Notes under the pieces: generated by a model | Database searches by the model: none | Told to the model about the DNA's origin: nothing | What the model saw: the letters and a program-made list of their open reading frames with translations, nothing else | Source: Planctomycetota bacterium | GTDB taxonomy: Bacteria > Planctomycetota > UBA1135 > GCA-002686595 | Direction: 5' to 3' | DNA length: 64,000 bases | Assembly: GCA_029259635.1 (NCBI GenBank) | Contig: JAJDEU010000035.1 | Coordinates: forward strand, 24,940 to 88,939 | Made by a program: the position numbers and the translations under genes | Shown: positions 10,544 to 20,512 of the stretch, piece by piece | Layout: the number at the start of each line of letters is the position of its first letter | How positions within the stretch are numbered: position 1 is the first letter of the stretch

Positions 10544-10550
10544 AAAGGAG
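10544..10550 (+). promoter_or_regulatory. Shine-Dalgarno site that decides a TTG start
   Basis: AAAGGAG ends six bases before TTG at 10557. This supports TTG as the start of the M20 peptidase gene, although the frame is open far upstream. Confidence 0.7.
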
Positions 10551-10556
10551 CACCAT

Positions 10557-11591
10557 TTGCCTACAGCTTTTCAAACTCTATCCCACTGGATCGACGTGCC
10601 CTCCGTCACGGGAGCGGAAGATGACTACGCCGACCTCGTCTCTCGGCACCTCGTCGGTCTGGGCTTTGACGTCGAGCGCCAGGAGCTGTCGGCCGGACGC
10701 TCGAACCTCTTGGCTCGCGTGGGCGATTCCGGCGAGCCGCGGGTCGTGCTCTGCACCCACCTGGACACGGTCCCGCCGTGGATCGGCCCTCGGATCGAGC
10801 GCGGCGTTATCTACGGGCGGGGAGCCTGCGACGCCAAGGGACCCGCGCTGGCGATGATTCTGGCCGCCGAGCGCCTGGTGAAGGCCGGCCGCCGTGACAT
10901 CGGGCTGCTCTTTACCGTCGGCGAAGAGGTGGATGGCGCTGGCGCGGTGCTGGCGAACACGAAGCTGGCTGCCCCCTGGAGGCCGGCCTACACGATCATC
11001 GGCGAGCCCACGGAGAACCGCTTCATCGCCGGTCACAAAGGCGTCTTCAAATGTACTGCGCGCGCTCACGGCGTGGCGGGTCACAGCTCACAACCGATCG
11101 GTCCCTCCGCTGTGCACGAGCTGGTCGCAACTCTGTCGGGTTTGCTCGACGAGGAGTGGGGGCACAGCGAGCTGTTTGGAAAGGGCACGCTGAACGTCGG
11201 CCTGATCGATGGCGGCGTCGCGGAGAACGTCGTGGCGGATCGCGCGGAAGCGCGGTTGATGTTGCGGATCGTCGAGGAGCCGGAGCTGGTGGAAGCGCGC
11301 CTTCGCAAGCACGCGAGCGAGCACGTTGAGTTTCTCATCGAGAAGGCTTACGGGCCGCTCGCCTTCGAAGTTCCGGCGAGTGAGAGCGAGGCGCCGGTGG
11401 TCGCCTTCGCCACCGACGGTCCGTTCTTGCCCGACTGGGGCACCAAGTTGTTGTACGGCCCCGGCAGCATTCTCGACGCGCATACCGATCACGAGAAGCT
11501 CGATGAGGAGTCGTTCGAGCGCGCGGTGGCGGAGTACGAGCGCACGGCGCTCGAGCTGCTCCTGCGACTCGATGCGGAAGACCGATCTTGA
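10557..11591 (+). CDS. M20 family metallopeptidase, DapE/LysK-like deacylase
   Basis: Zinc-dependent amide hydrolase of the ArgE/DapE/LysK group, 344 residues. Metal-site motifs are in order: CTHLDTVPPW (His, Asp), GRGACDAKGPALAM (bridging Asp), VGEEVDGAGA (catalytic and ligand Glu), IGEPTENRF and, near the end, ILDAHTDHEKLD (last His). The middle section is the usual dimerisation domain. The TTG start has a good ribosome site. The stop overlaps the start of dapD (TTGA), so succinyl-diaminopimelate desuccinylase (DapE) in lysine/peptidoglycan synthesis is the most likely role. The length is closer to LysK-type enzymes, so the exact acyl group is uncertain. Confidence 0.85.
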   Translation: MPTAFQTLSHWIDVPSVTGAEDDYADLVSRHLVGLGFDVERQELSAGRSNLLARVGDSGEPRVVLCTHLDTVPPWIGPRIERGVIYGRGACDAKGPALAMILAAERLVKAGRRDIGLLFTVGEEVDGAGAVLANTKLAAPWRPAYTIIGEPTENRFIAGHKGVFKCTARAHGVAGHSSQPIGPSAVHELVATLSGLLDEEWGHSELFGKGTLNVGLIDGGVAENVVADRAEARLMLRIVEEPELVEARLRKHASEHVEFLIEKAYGPLAFEVPASESEAPVVAFATDGPFLPDWGTKLLYGPGSILDAHTDHEKLDEESFERAVAEYERTALELLLRLDAEDRS

Positions 11592-12376
11592 GCGCTTCCC
11601 GTCCATCCGAAGCGCTCACGGGTGAAGCGCTCCTCGTCGCACTCGAGCAAGCTACCGTTCGCGTCGCCGAACCGGACGGCGACGCTTGGCGCGTCAACGA
11701 CTGGGTCAAGCGCGCGATCCTCCAGTTGTTTCGCGAGGATGCCGTCGTCGAGCAACACGCCGGAGCGGCCTGGCCCTTCGTCGACAAGGAGTCGCTGTCG
11801 GTGCGCGCTTTTTCGCTCGATCAAAAAGTTCGATTGGTTCCCGGCGGATCGAGTGTTCGCCGCGGTGCGCACGTCGGCGCCGGTTGCGTGCTCATGCCGC
11901 CGATGTACATCAACATCGGCGCCTTCGTCGGCGCGGGATCGATGATCGACAGCCACGCGCTCGTCGGTTCCTGCGCGCAAATCGGAGAGCGCGTTCACGT
12001 CTCCGCTGCCGCACAGATCGGGGGAGTGCTCGAGCCGATCGGCTCGCGGCCGGTGATTATCGAAGACGATGTGTTGGTGGGCGGTGGTGCTGGGGTTTAC
12101 GAGGGCGTGCTCGTGCGCGAGCGCGCTGTGCTCGGAGCTGGCGTTATCTTGACGGCGTCGACGCCGGTTTATGACTTGGTGAATCAGGTCGTCTTGCGCG
12201 GGACCGCCGAGTCGCCGCTCGAGATTCCGAGCGCTGCGGTCGTCGTTCCCGGCTCGCGGTCGGTCACGAATGAGTGGGGCAGCGAGCAGGGCCTCGCAAT
12301 GTCCTGCGCGATCATTCCGAAGTACCGCGACGGTGCGACGGACGCGGCGACGGCTCTCGAAGATGCGTTGCGCTAG
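11588..12376 (+). CDS. dapD: Tetrahydrodipicolinate N-succinyltransferase
   Basis: Transfers a succinyl group from succinyl-CoA to tetrahydrodipicolinate in the diaminopimelate/lysine pathway. The protein has 262 residues: an N-terminal helical domain, then a left-handed beta-helix of hexapeptide repeats with the DapD signatures MPPMYINIGAFVG, VGSCAQIGERVH and GGVLEPIGSRPVIIEDD. TTG start overlaps the stop of the M20 peptidase gene, so the two are probably translated together and perform successive steps of the succinylase branch. Confidence in the enzyme is high. Confidence 0.93.
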   Translation: MSASRPSEALTGEALLVALEQATVRVAEPDGDAWRVNDWVKRAILQLFREDAVVEQHAGAAWPFVDKESLSVRAFSLDQKVRLVPGGSSVRRGAHVGAGCVLMPPMYINIGAFVGAGSMIDSHALVGSCAQIGERVHVSAAAQIGGVLEPIGSRPVIIEDDVLVGGGAGVYEGVLVRERAVLGAGVILTASTPVYDLVNQVVLRGTAESPLEIPSAAVVVPGSRSVTNEWGSEQGLAMSCAIIPKYRDGATDAATALEDALR

Positions 12377-12389
12377 AAAAGCTCGTAGT

Positions 12390-12405
12390 CGCGACTTCGG
12401 TCGTG
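12390..12405 (+). other. Small hairpin with UUCG tetraloop after dapD
   Basis: CGAC-TTCG-GTCG at 12392-12403, extended by a wobble pair and one further pair, forms a very stable tetraloop hairpin in the 45-base gap between dapD and the ApbE gene. No T run follows, so it is not a classic terminator; it may stabilise the upstream mRNA end. Confidence 0.35.
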
Positions 12406-12421
12406 GGGTAGTGGTCGAGCG

Positions 12422-13534
12422 ATGACGCGCTCCGCTCTTAGCTTGCTCGCACTCTGTTCGTCACTTTCGATCGCTCTCTTAGTCGGCTGCCAGAATGCTC
12501 CCGCGCCTCTAAAAGTACGCGAGCCGCGGCCTCAGGTAGTGAAGAGCTACTCCGCCCAGGTAATGGGTGGCTTGTTTCGCATTCAGCTCGTTACCGCAAA
12601 CAGCGATGGCTACGCAGCCTCTCTTGTGGCCTTCGAGGCGGCTCGCCGAGTTGAACGAGTATTCAATCTATGGTCCAAGGAGAGCGAGATCTCGCGTTGG
12701 AACCAGCTCAGTCGCGAGTCGGATTCCGAAGAGATTCCCATTTATCACCAGCTTGCCCACCTGCTCGACTTAGCCCTGCGGTTCTCAGAACTCAGTCTTG
12801 GAGCGTTTGATCCCACAGTCGGCTCAGCCCTCCGAGAACTCGGCTTCTATGGCGATGAGCCGACCGCTGCTCTCGACGAAGAGAGTCGAGCTCGCTGGAA
12901 GCGCACGGTCGGGGTAGACAAAATCTTCGAACTCGCCCCACCTCCGGTTTGCATTTGGGAAGGAGGTGGCTGGTACATCCGTCGAGAGCGCGGAGTCGAA
13001 ATCGATCTCTCTGCAATGGCCAAGGGCTTAGCGGCGGCAGAGATGGCCGAGGCCCTGCGTCGAGGCGGCTTCGAAACCGCGATCATTTCGGCGGGGACGA
13101 GCAGCGTCGTGGCCTTTGGCGCGGGGCCCACAGGCAAGGGCTGGCCATTCGAACTTCCGCATCCCGAGGGTGCTCGGACTTGGTGGCTGCGCGACGAGGC
13201 GGTCAGCACTTCCGGTCAGTCCTCGATAACGCTCCCCGGCGCTAACGAAGGGCGCAGCCATATTTTCGATCCTCGCACCCTGGCGCCAGTCGATCACCGG
13301 ACGGAGATGGTCGTCGTTCGCGGAAAGAACCCAGTCGTCTGCGACATGCTCTCCACGGCTCTCTTGGTCCTCGGAGTCGAAGCGGGGACCGAGTTTTTTC
13401 ACGAAGTCATCGGCGTCGAGCAAGCGACCGAATCCTCCCGCAGGTACGTGTGGCTCGAGGAAGGCGATCAAGCCGTCTTCTACTCGGTTGCCGAGGATGA
13501 CTCCGGCCCCGAGATCGTGACTCTGACTAGATGA
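12422..13534 (+). CDS. apbE: ApbE-family FAD:protein FMN transferase, lipoprotein
   Basis: Attaches FMN to Thr/Ser of target proteins outside the cytoplasm, using FAD. It has 370 residues with a lipoprotein signal peptide ending in the lipobox LLVGC. ApbE-family features: AFDPTVGSAL in the first half, EIDLSAMAKGLAAAEM (substrate loop), SAGTSSVVAFG, AVSTSGQSS, HIFDPRT and CDMLSTALLVLG, the last matching the Mg-binding region. The GGD of classic ApbE is GTS here, so activity may be altered. No flavinylation target (NqrC/RnfG/FMN-binding domain) is seen nearby. The gene converges on the next one with an 8-base overlap at the stops. Confidence 0.87.
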   Translation: MTRSALSLLALCSSLSIALLVGCQNAPAPLKVREPRPQVVKSYSAQVMGGLFRIQLVTANSDGYAASLVAFEAARRVERVFNLWSKESEISRWNQLSRESDSEEIPIYHQLAHLLDLALRFSELSLGAFDPTVGSALRELGFYGDEPTAALDEESRARWKRTVGVDKIFELAPPPVCIWEGGGWYIRRERGVEIDLSAMAKGLAAAEMAEALRRGGFETAIISAGTSSVVAFGAGPTGKGWPFELPHPEGARTWWLRDEAVSTSGQSSITLPGANEGRSHIFDPRTLAPVDHRTEMVVVRGKNPVVCDMLSTALLVLGVEAGTEFFHEVIGVEQATESSRRYVWLEEGDQAVFYSVAEDDSGPEIVTLTR

Positions 13535-14960
13535 TCGTCCGCTTCTCCGCGTCCCAGGTGACGCGGCGGCCTTCGCGGTAGGAGATCGTCGCCATGTGCG
13601 CGGCGATCGTGATGGGAAGGGCTTCGGCCATGCTCGCTGCGGGCTCTTCTCGGGTGCGCACGCAGTTGAGGAAGTCGGCGTGATGCATGCGCGTCGTGTC
13701 ACTGACTTCACCATCTTCGCGAGTGGTGAGAGTCGCGCCCATTCCGCCGAGCCACAGCTGCGAGGGTGCGGCGTTGACCACCATTCCCGCGGCCGAGTCT
13801 TCCATGTTGATGAACGGAATGTGGGGGTGCATGGCTCCCGATTTGATTTGCTTGGCGTACTTTTCGGAGAAGCGATCGGGGAAGGCCATCAGTCGCCAGT
13901 CCAGCTCGATGGTTCCTTCTTCGCCCATGATTCGCGTCGCCGATTTGAAGAATGAATTATTGAGCGTCGAGAGGAAGCAAACCGAGATGTCCTTGTCGGG
14001 ATACTCAAGCAGCACGTTGAACTGATCGGGAGTCTCTCGTCCGTCCTTCCAGTACCGAACACCGCCCGAGGCGACGACGGAGTTCGGTATTCCGACGCCG
14101 AGCATGTACTTCATGGAGTCGAGCAGGTGCGTCATGATGTCGCCCGAAATTCCCGTCGAGTAATCCCAATAGCAGCGCCAACCGAAATAGCGCTTGGGCG
14201 TGTAGTCGACCTGCGGCGCGTCGCCGAGGAAAACGTCCCAGTCGATGAGGGAGCGATCGGGACCGCCGTTCTTTTCCTCGGGGAAGACCCACGCACCCGC
14301 CTCACCATTGCGGTGTAGGAAGTACTCGACCATGTGGACGTTGCCGATGTGGCCGTCGCGAATGATGTTGGCCGCTTGCCGGTGGATGTGGCTCTGGCGA
14401 CTCTGAAAGCCCGCTTGGAGAATGCGTTCGTGTTTCTTGAGCGCGGCCTCGAGCTCTAGCGTCTCCTCGAAGTTGTTAGAAATGCTCTTCTCGACGAAGA
14501 CATCGACGCCCTTCTTGATGGCGGCGAGCGCGATCGGCGTGTGCAGGTGGTCGGGCGTTGCGATGACGACGGCGTCGAGATCTTCGCGGTCGAGCAGGTC
14601 TCGGTAGTCGACGTAGGAGGCGACCTCTCCGAGGGTTGCGCGAACTTGCCGCGCGCCCTCTTCGAGATTGGTCCGGAAGGGGTCGCAGACAGCGATGCAG
14701 CGCTGTCCCGGGAGAACCTCGACGCCGGCGGCCTTGCGCGTGGCGAGCTGGCTCTTCGGGTCCAGGTATCCGAGCGCGGCCAGGTGATCTTGCCCGCGGC
14801 GCCCCGTGCCGATTACGGCGATCCGGAGCTCCTCTAGAGGCTCTGCGGCTGCTTGCTCCTCGTCGGTGCGAAGGAGCGGAATGCCGTGGAGGCCGGCAGC
14901 AGCGACAGTTCCCGCGCTGGCTCCGAGAAACTTGCGGCGAGTCAGGGCTCTCTTATTCAT
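13527..14960 (-). CDS. Gfo/Idh/MocA family oxidoreductase with Tat signal
   Basis: NAD(P)-dependent sugar or inositol dehydrogenase-like enzyme, 477 residues, exported folded by the Tat pathway as judged by TRRKFLGASAG at residues 8-18. Rossmann fold GTGRRGQDH follows the signal, then ATPDHLHTPIALAAIKKGVDVFVEKSIS, which contains the conserved EK(P) motif with S in place of P. The C-terminal alpha/beta domain has the substrate region YWDYSTGISGDIMTHLLD. Planctomycetes carry many such secreted paralogues of unknown substrate. The stop overlaps that of the ApbE gene on the other strand. Confidence 0.88.
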   Translation of the reverse strand: MNKRALTRRKFLGASAGTVAAAGLHGIPLLRTDEEQAAAEPLEELRIAVIGTGRRGQDHLAALGYLDPKSQLATRKAAGVEVLPGQRCIAVCDPFRTNLEEGARQVRATLGEVASYVDYRDLLDREDLDAVVIATPDHLHTPIALAAIKKGVDVFVEKSISNNFEETLELEAALKKHERILQAGFQSRQSHIHRQAANIIRDGHIGNVHMVEYFLHRNGEAGAWVFPEEKNGGPDRSLIDWDVFLGDAPQVDYTPKRYFGWRCYWDYSTGISGDIMTHLLDSMKYMLGVGIPNSVVASGGVRYWKDGRETPDQFNVLLEYPDKDISVCFLSTLNNSFFKSATRIMGEEGTIELDWRLMAFPDRFSEKYAKQIKSGAMHPHIPFINMEDSAAGMVVNAAPSQLWLGGMGATLTTREDGEVSDTTRMHHADFLNCVRTREEPAASMAEALPITIAAHMATISYREGRRVTWDAEKRTII

Positions 14961-15079
14961 GTCGGAAGTGTAGCAAAGCCTCGACGGCTCCTAAGTTCGT
15001 AGACAACGCGGTCCCGAGATCGATTTCTTACGCGGGGCGATCGGTGGCCTACGCGAGGCATTCGTTAGAGTTTGTGGGC

Positions 15080-17416
15080 GTGAATCTCCTCCGCAAAAGT
15101 CCATGCTTCGCAGCCCTGCTCCTGGTTGTGAGCACCCTTGTGTTCGGCGCGACCTCCTGCAAGTCCGCGGACCGCATGCTGCGCATCTCGCCGCTCATGG
15201 GGGAGTCCACTCGAGAGCGCGTCAATCTGTGGCCACTGGCTTACCACGATCGCGGCGCGACCTCGATCCTGTGGCCGATCTTCGATATCGATCAGAACGG
15301 ATTTGCGCTGAGGCCTCTTGTCGCTAAAGAGGGCACGAGCACGAGCGTGTTGTTTCCGCTCGCCGCCTACGACTCGCGGACGAAGACGGGTTGGCTCGTT
15401 CCGGCCTATAAGTTCGAGAACAACTTCGGGCTCTTTCCGATCGCGAACTTCGGATCGGCGAGCTGGATCCTTCCGTTTTGGTGGAATAAAGGTCCGACCG
15501 GACAGATCGAGAACGGCGGGCTCTTTCCGCTCGCCCTGTTCGGCGACTTCAACTACGTCGGGCCCGTTTGGTGGGCTTCCGAAAAAGATTCCTTCGGAGT
15601 CTTTCCCCTGTTCGCCGCGGGCGAACTGAATCACTTTGGTCCCATTTGGTGGGACTCAGAGCCGAGGGGCGAGTCTTCTGCGGGCCTCTTTCCCCTGGCC
15701 TGGTACGGGAATGAGGGCAAGCGCTTTGGGTTGCTGCCGTTCTATTCGCACACGCTCACCGATGACTCCGCCCGTCGTTGGTACTTGATGGGCCTCGGAC
15801 ACTCCTACCGCAAGCCCGATCTGAAAGAGAGCTGGCTGTTCCCGCTTTATTATTTGCGCAAGACGCCGAAGGAAGAGGATCGCGCTCTCTTCCCATTCTT
15901 CTGGAAGCGCACGCGGGGAGACGACTCGCACGTCTTCACCCTGCTCGGTGATCGAAGCGTTGACCCCAACGGTTCGGGCCTCAATCTGTATCCGTTTTGG
16001 TGGTCGAACGAGAACGAGGCGGAGGAGCGCGCGATGCGCATGCTCTTGCCGCTCTTTTACTACGAGCGGGAAGGCGACTCGCGCACCTTGCTCTCGCCGC
16101 TCGGTGGTTACGGTTGGACGGGCTCGGGTGATTCGCGCTACGTGAACCTGCTCGGGCCGCTGTACCACCAAAGCCAGAGTCTTGATGGAACTGAGGAGCG
16201 CACGGCCTTTCTCTGGCCGCTGTTCGAGCGTCATCGCACGCCGGAAGTGACGACGACCCGAGCGTTGCCCTTCTGGAGTCATCGCGAAACGCCAGAATTC
16301 TCGGAGTCCTTCTACGCGCTCGGGCTTGGGCATCACCGCGAATCGGAGGAGGGCTCGGCCTCTCGACTGTGGCCGTTCTATTCGCACTACGACACGTACA
16401 ACGAGCCCGACGTCCTCTACGCGCTCACGCTCTACGGCGCGCGCGATCATGGAGACCTGACGCGCCGGTGGCTCTTCCCGTTCTATTTGAGCACGACGAC
16501 CGAGGACAGCACGGACCTCGATTACCTCGTCGGACTCGGCAACTATCGGCGCAGTCCCGAGGGAAAGTCCTGGCGCTTTTGGCCGTTCGTCTCAAAGAGC
16601 GAGGGCTTTGCGCAGCCGGATCCGTTGCACCACTTGACTCTGGTCGGAAGTGCGAAGTGGGAGGGTGGCGAGAGTCACCACTTCGGTGGACCATTCCTCT
16701 ACATCAAAGAAAAGATCGAGACTGAGCTCGAAGAGCGCGAATCCACCGGCTTGCTCACCTTCTTCTGGAAGGAACGTCACAAACTTCGGGGACTTCACAT
16801 TCCGAGCAGCACGGGGGCGAGTCAGGAGAACCGAACGAAGCTTCGGTCCAGCTCCTTAGTGCTGGACATTTTTGTGAATCGCGACGAGACCTTCCACGTC
16901 TGGAAGGACGACGTCTTGACGCGCGAAGAGGCGCGCCTCCTCGCCACGTTCTCTCCGAGCTACGAGGGCCCCGACGTCGTTCCGGAGTCCAAGGCGAAAG
17001 CGCGCGCGGTTTTAGAGGAGCGCGGGGTCGCAGTGAAAGGCTCCGACGACGAGGCGCTCTTGCAGGCATTGTCGGAATTCACGGAGGCAAACTCCGAAGT
17101 GGTCGAACGAGAACAGATCCGTATCCCGCTGCTCTATGGCTACAAGCGCACGAACGAACAAAAGGAGTGGTACGGTCCGCTGTGGCTCGTGAATTCCTAT
17201 TCTGACGAGACGGTCTCGAAGACGAACGTTCTCTACTACGGCTATCGCAGTAAGACCGAGGGCACGAAGACCACGCGCGACATCTTTCCGTTCATCACCT
17301 GGGACTCGGACGAGGAAGAGACGGACGTCTCCTTCCTCTGGCGCTTCTTTCGCTATCACAGGAAGGGCGAAGAGCGCGGGGGCCACATCCTGTTTATCCC
17401 CTGGGGCGATCAGTAG
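15080..17416 (+). CDS. Unrecognised lipoprotein built from many x-[FWL]-P-[LFI] aromatic repeats
   Basis: I do not recognise this 778-residue protein. GTG at 15080 gives a lipoprotein signal (FAALLLVVSTLVFGATSC), with a weak purine-rich site 9 bases upstream. Residues from about 45 to 570 contain at least 25 short repeats with cores such as LWPLAY, LWPIFD, LFPLAA, ILPFWW, LFPLYY, LLPFYS and LYPFWW, spaced about 15-35 residues apart. The alternating aromatic and polar residues suggest beta strands, possibly a beta-barrel or solenoid at the outer membrane. Residues about 580-700 are more charged and helical; the tail returns to the repeat style (IFPFIT). It converges on the SGNH-like gene with a 7-base overlap. 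Confidence 0.75.
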   Translation: MNLLRKSPCFAALLLVVSTLVFGATSCKSADRMLRISPLMGESTRERVNLWPLAYHDRGATSILWPIFDIDQNGFALRPLVAKEGTSTSVLFPLAAYDSRTKTGWLVPAYKFENNFGLFPIANFGSASWILPFWWNKGPTGQIENGGLFPLALFGDFNYVGPVWWASEKDSFGVFPLFAAGELNHFGPIWWDSEPRGESSAGLFPLAWYGNEGKRFGLLPFYSHTLTDDSARRWYLMGLGHSYRKPDLKESWLFPLYYLRKTPKEEDRALFPFFWKRTRGDDSHVFTLLGDRSVDPNGSGLNLYPFWWSNENEAEERAMRMLLPLFYYEREGDSRTLLSPLGGYGWTGSGDSRYVNLLGPLYHQSQSLDGTEERTAFLWPLFERHRTPEVTTTRALPFWSHRETPEFSESFYALGLGHHRESEEGSASRLWPFYSHYDTYNEPDVLYALTLYGARDHGDLTRRWLFPFYLSTTTEDSTDLDYLVGLGNYRRSPEGKSWRFWPFVSKSEGFAQPDPLHHLTLVGSAKWEGGESHHFGGPFLYIKEKIETELEERESTGLLTFFWKERHKLRGLHIPSSTGASQENRTKLRSSSLVLDIFVNRDETFHVWKDDVLTREEARLLATFSPSYEGPDVVPESKAKARAVLEERGVAVKGSDDEALLQALSEFTEANSEVVEREQIRIPLLYGYKRTNEQKEWYGPLWLVNSYSDETVSKTNVLYYGYRSKTEGTKTTRDIFPFITWDSDEEETDVSFLWRFFRYHRKGEERGGHILFIPWGDQ

Positions 17417-18450
17417 TCGCGAAGGAGTGGGGCCAAGTCTTCCGCGACCAAGCGGCTGAAGTGCTCGGCGCCTTCGGGCGTGAAGTGGAGGTTGTCGAGG
17501 TGAAGCTTGGGATCACCGAGGATGGCTAGGCGAGCACTCGATTCCCCGCGGTTGGGGGCGGGCGGACGGTAGTCGATCAAGCGCGATACGCGCGCTCGCA
17601 GTTTCGCCGCCGGAATCGGGTCGCGAAAGCCGGGCGCGAGGATGTGCACGAGCTCAAGGCCATGCGCCGTGGCCAGCTCGGACTGGCCCTGATAGAGCGC
17701 GTAGTCGAGCCCCGTCTCGACATCCTGCGCCGGTGCCTTTGGGCGCGTCCAAGCGAGCGGCTTGGAGTTCGTCTCGCGGCCCCGGTGCCCCGCACCTTTC
17801 TTCCACGGTCGATAGCCCTGACCGCCGGAGTCTCGCCCCGCAGTCGACTCTCCCAGGCCTTCTGCGATGTCGAGCCCACGTCCGTAGTTGGCCTGGCGCC
17901 AGGCAAAGAGCTGAACATGGCCGCCCGCCTGTCGAAAACGCTCTTGCCAATCCCAGCTCGGTTCGTCGAGCGCCGCCTGCGCCGCGGCGACGGTCTGCCG
18001 AGCGGTGTGCCACTCGACGCGACGGTGGGTGAAAGCATTGCGATCCAGTGCCGTCGGCACGTCCCACCAGGCCTCGACGAGAATGAGGCGCAGCCGCTCG
18101 AACTCTCGATCCAGAATCTTGCGCAGGTAGTAGTCGACCTCGAATGCGCCAACGGCGGGAAGCCCGAGGTTGAAGACGCGAGCCTCCACACCGCGGTCGG
18201 CGAGCTCGGCTTCCATTACCGCGGGAACCAAACCCGAGAACACGCGACTGGTTCCAAAGAGAGCGACGTCGTATTCGTCGCCGTGCTCAAAGAAGTACTC
18301 GAGCTTGTCGCTGATCGTTCCGCGACTCGGGAGCGGCACCAGCTCGCGCACAAGTGCGGCGGTGCCCATGAAGCCTCCGAGAGCTAGGAGGGTGCTCGCG
18401 AGCGGCCCGAGAAATTTCCATCCCCGGCCGGAGCGAGTGCCGTTAGCCAT
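17410..18450 (-). CDS. Membrane-anchored SGNH-hydrolase-like protein
   Basis: 346 residues with one N-terminal transmembrane segment (about residues 15-35) and an extracytoplasmic domain. FGTSRVFSGLVP is at the position of SGNH block I, where Ser follows Gly-Thr as in DltD/AlgX-like variants, and DNLHFTPEGAEHFSRLV near the end matches the catalytic Asp-x-x-His block. NLGLPAVGAFEVDYYLRKIL resembles the block II region. Proteins of this shape add or remove acyl groups on surface polysaccharides, but the substrate here is unknown. It lies 22 bases upstream of the end of transketolase on the same strand; a shared function is not evident. Confidence 0.7.
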   Translation of the reverse strand: MANGTRSGRGWKFLGPLASTLLALGGFMGTAALVRELVPLPSRGTISDKLEYFFEHGDEYDVALFGTSRVFSGLVPAVMEAELADRGVEARVFNLGLPAVGAFEVDYYLRKILDREFERLRLILVEAWWDVPTALDRNAFTHRRVEWHTARQTVAAAQAALDEPSWDWQERFRQAGGHVQLFAWRQANYGRGLDIAEGLGESTAGRDSGGQGYRPWKKGAGHRGRETNSKPLAWTRPKAPAQDVETGLDYALYQGQSELATAHGLELVHILAPGFRDPIPAAKLRARVSRLIDYRPPAPNRGESSARLAILGDPKLHLDNLHFTPEGAEHFSRLVAEDLAPLLRDY

Positions 18451-18471
18451 TGCTCTCTTGTCCAGCGGAGA

Positions 18472-20499
18472 CTAGCGCGAGCTCGGGCCGCCACTAACGA
18501 GTTGCCGAACACGAGCGACGATCGCGTCGACGGTCAGTCCGAACTTCTCGTAGAGCTGCCCCGCGGGCGCCGAGGCTCCATATTCATCGATTCCGATCGA
18601 CGCGCCCCGCTCGCCCGTCCAGCGCGACCAGCCAAAGGTGCTGCCGGCTTCGACGGAGAGCTTGGCCGGAATATCACTCGGCAAGATCGATTCGCGATAG
18701 ACGTCGGGCTGATCTTCAAACAGCTCCCAGGAGGGCATCGAGACGACGCGCGTCGGAATCTCGGCATCGTGGAGAAGCGCCTGCGCTTCAAGTGCCAGCT
18801 CGACTTCGGAGCCGGTGGCGATCAAGACGGCTTTCATCGCGCCTTTCGACTCCGACAGGGTATAGGCACCGCGCTTGAGCCCATCGGCCGCGGGATGTGT
18901 CTCGCGATCGATCGTCGGCAAGCCTTGGCGACTGAAGATCAAGGTGACGGGGCGCTTTTTCTCGTTCATCGCAAAGCGCCAAGCCTCGTTGGTCTCGGTC
19001 GCATCGCCGGGGCGAATGACGACCAGGCCGGGCATCGCTCGCAGGGAAGCGAGGTGCTCGATCGGTTGGTGCGTCGGTCCATCTTCGCCGACGCCGATCG
19101 AGTCGTGCGTGAAGACGAAGGTGACCGGCAAGTGATTCAGAGCGGCGAGTCGCATGGCGGGGCGCATGTAGTCACTGAACACGAAGAAGGTGCCCGTGAA
19201 GTTGCGCAGGCCGCCGTGATAGGCGATGCCATTCGCAATGGCACCCATCGCGTGCTCGCGGACGCCGTATCGAATGTTGCGGCCGCTTCCCGTTTGCCCG
19301 TTGAAGTTGCCACCGTCCTTGATGAAGGTCTTCGTTGAACAGCTGAGGTCGGCGTCGCCTCCGATCAGATTCGGAACGGTCGCGGCGATGGCGGCCAATG
19401 CTTGGTGACCCGCATCCCGGCTCGCGATCTTCGAACCCGCCTCGAAGACCGGCAGCTCGGCGTCCCACTTTTTGGGCAGCTCCCCGCTCTGCGCGAGCTC
19501 CCACTCTTTTGCGAGCGCTTTGTTACTCGAACTCCACTCTTCAAAGCTCTGATTCCAAGCAGCCTGCTTCAGCTCGCCGCGGTCGCGCGTCTTCCGCAGT
19601 TCGGAGAGCGCCTCGTCTTCGATTTCGAAATCGCGAGTATGGAGACCGAGCGCAGCCTTGGTGAGCTTCACCTCTTCCGCACCGAGCGGCGCGCCGTGCG
19701 AGCTCGAGCTGCCCGCCTTGTTGGGGGAGCCGAAACCGATGGTGGTCTTGACGACTATCAGCGAGGGGCGTGTCGTGTCCGACTTCGCGTCCTTGAGTGC
19801 TTGTTCGATCGCGGCCAGGTCGGTATCGCCGTCCGCGACGTGCAGGACCTGCCAACCGAAGGCTTCAAAGCGCTTCGCGACGTCTTCGGTGAAGGCCAAG
19901 CTGTTCGGACCGTCGAGCGAGATGTCGTTGGCGTCGTACAGGAAGACGAGCTTGCCGAGCTTGAGGTGCCCAGCGAGGGATGCGGCCTCCGAACAGATGC
20001 CCTCCATCATGTCGCCGTCGCCGAGCAGCGCGTAGGTCCAGTGATCGACGACGTCGGTGCTCTTGTTGAACTGATTCGCCAGCGCGCGTTCCGCGATCGC
20101 CATGCCGACGGCATTGGCCAGGCCTTGCCCGAGCGGCCCCGTGGTCGCTTCGACACCGGGCGCCACGCCGAGCTCCGGGTGGCCGGGCGTCCTCGAGTCG
20201 AGCTGTCGAAAGCTCTTTAGATCGTCGATACCCAGGTCGTAGCCGGTCAGATGGAGCAGGCTGTAGAGCAGCGCGCTTCCATGTCCTGCGGAGAGCACGA
20301 AACGATCGCGATCGACCCAGCTCGGATCGGACGGATTGTGCTTCAGGAATTTGGTCCAGAGCACATAAGCCATCGGCGCAGCGCCGAGGGGGAGCCCCGG
20401 GTGACCCGAATTCGCTTTCTCAATCGTGTCGACGGAGAGAGTCCGAATCGCGTTGACGCAGGTGAGATCCAATGACGTTGCTGCCTCGCTCATGACCAT
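18472..20499 (-). CDS. tkt: Transketolase
   Basis: Thiamine-diphosphate enzyme moving two-carbon ketol units between sugar phosphates in the pentose phosphate pathway; 675 residues. The N-terminal domain has [20 protein letters not shown], ThDP/Mg binding [19 protein letters not shown] and [10 protein letters not shown]; the middle domain has the catalytic [15 protein letters not shown] (Glu) and [16 protein letters not shown]; the C-terminal domain is complete. ATG at 20499 is chosen over a codon 14 residues upstream because GGAGG lies 8 bases before it. All three domains are intact and of normal length. Confidence 0.96.
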   Translation of the reverse strand: MVMSEAATSLDLTCVNAIRTLSVDTIEKANSGHPGLPLGAAPMAYVLWTKFLKHNPSDPSWVDRDRFVLSAGHGSALLYSLLHLTGYDLGIDDLKSFRQLDSRTPGHPELGVAPGVEATTGPLGQGLANAVGMAIAERALANQFNKSTDVVDHWTYALLGDGDMMEGICSEAASLAGHLKLGKLVFLYDANDISLDGPNSLAFTEDVAKRFEAFGWQVLHVADGDTDLAAIEQALKDAKSDTTRPSLIVVKTTIGFGSPNKAGSSSSHGAPLGAEEVKLTKAALGLHTRDFEIEDEALSELRKTRDRGELKQAAWNQSFEEWSSSNKALAKEWELAQSGELPKKWDAELPVFEAGSKIASRDAGHQALAAIAATVPNLIGGDADLSCSTKTFIKDGGNFNGQTGSGRNIRYGVREHAMGAIANGIAYHGGLRNFTGTFFVFSDYMRPAMRLAALNHLPVTFVFTHDSIGVGEDGPTHQPIEHLASLRAMPGLVVIRPGDATETNEAWRFAMNEKKRPVTLIFSRQGLPTIDRETHPAADGLKRGAYTLSESKGAMKAVLIATGSEVELALEAQALLHDAEIPTRVVSMPSWELFEDQPDVYRESILPSDIPAKLSVEAGSTFGWSRWTGERGASIGIDEYGASAPAGQLYEKFGLTVDAIVARVRQLVSGGPSSR

Positions 20500-20507
20500 T
20501 CGAAGGT

Positions 20508-20512
20508 CCTCC
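20508..20512 (-). promoter_or_regulatory. Shine-Dalgarno site of transketolase
   Basis: Reads GGAGG on the minus strand, 8 bases before ATG at 20499, and settles the choice between this and an upstream in-frame start. Confidence 0.7.

Noticed and set aside
12390..12405. UUCG hairpin after dapD as a true terminator
   Set aside because: Short stem and no following T run; kept only as a low-confidence structure.
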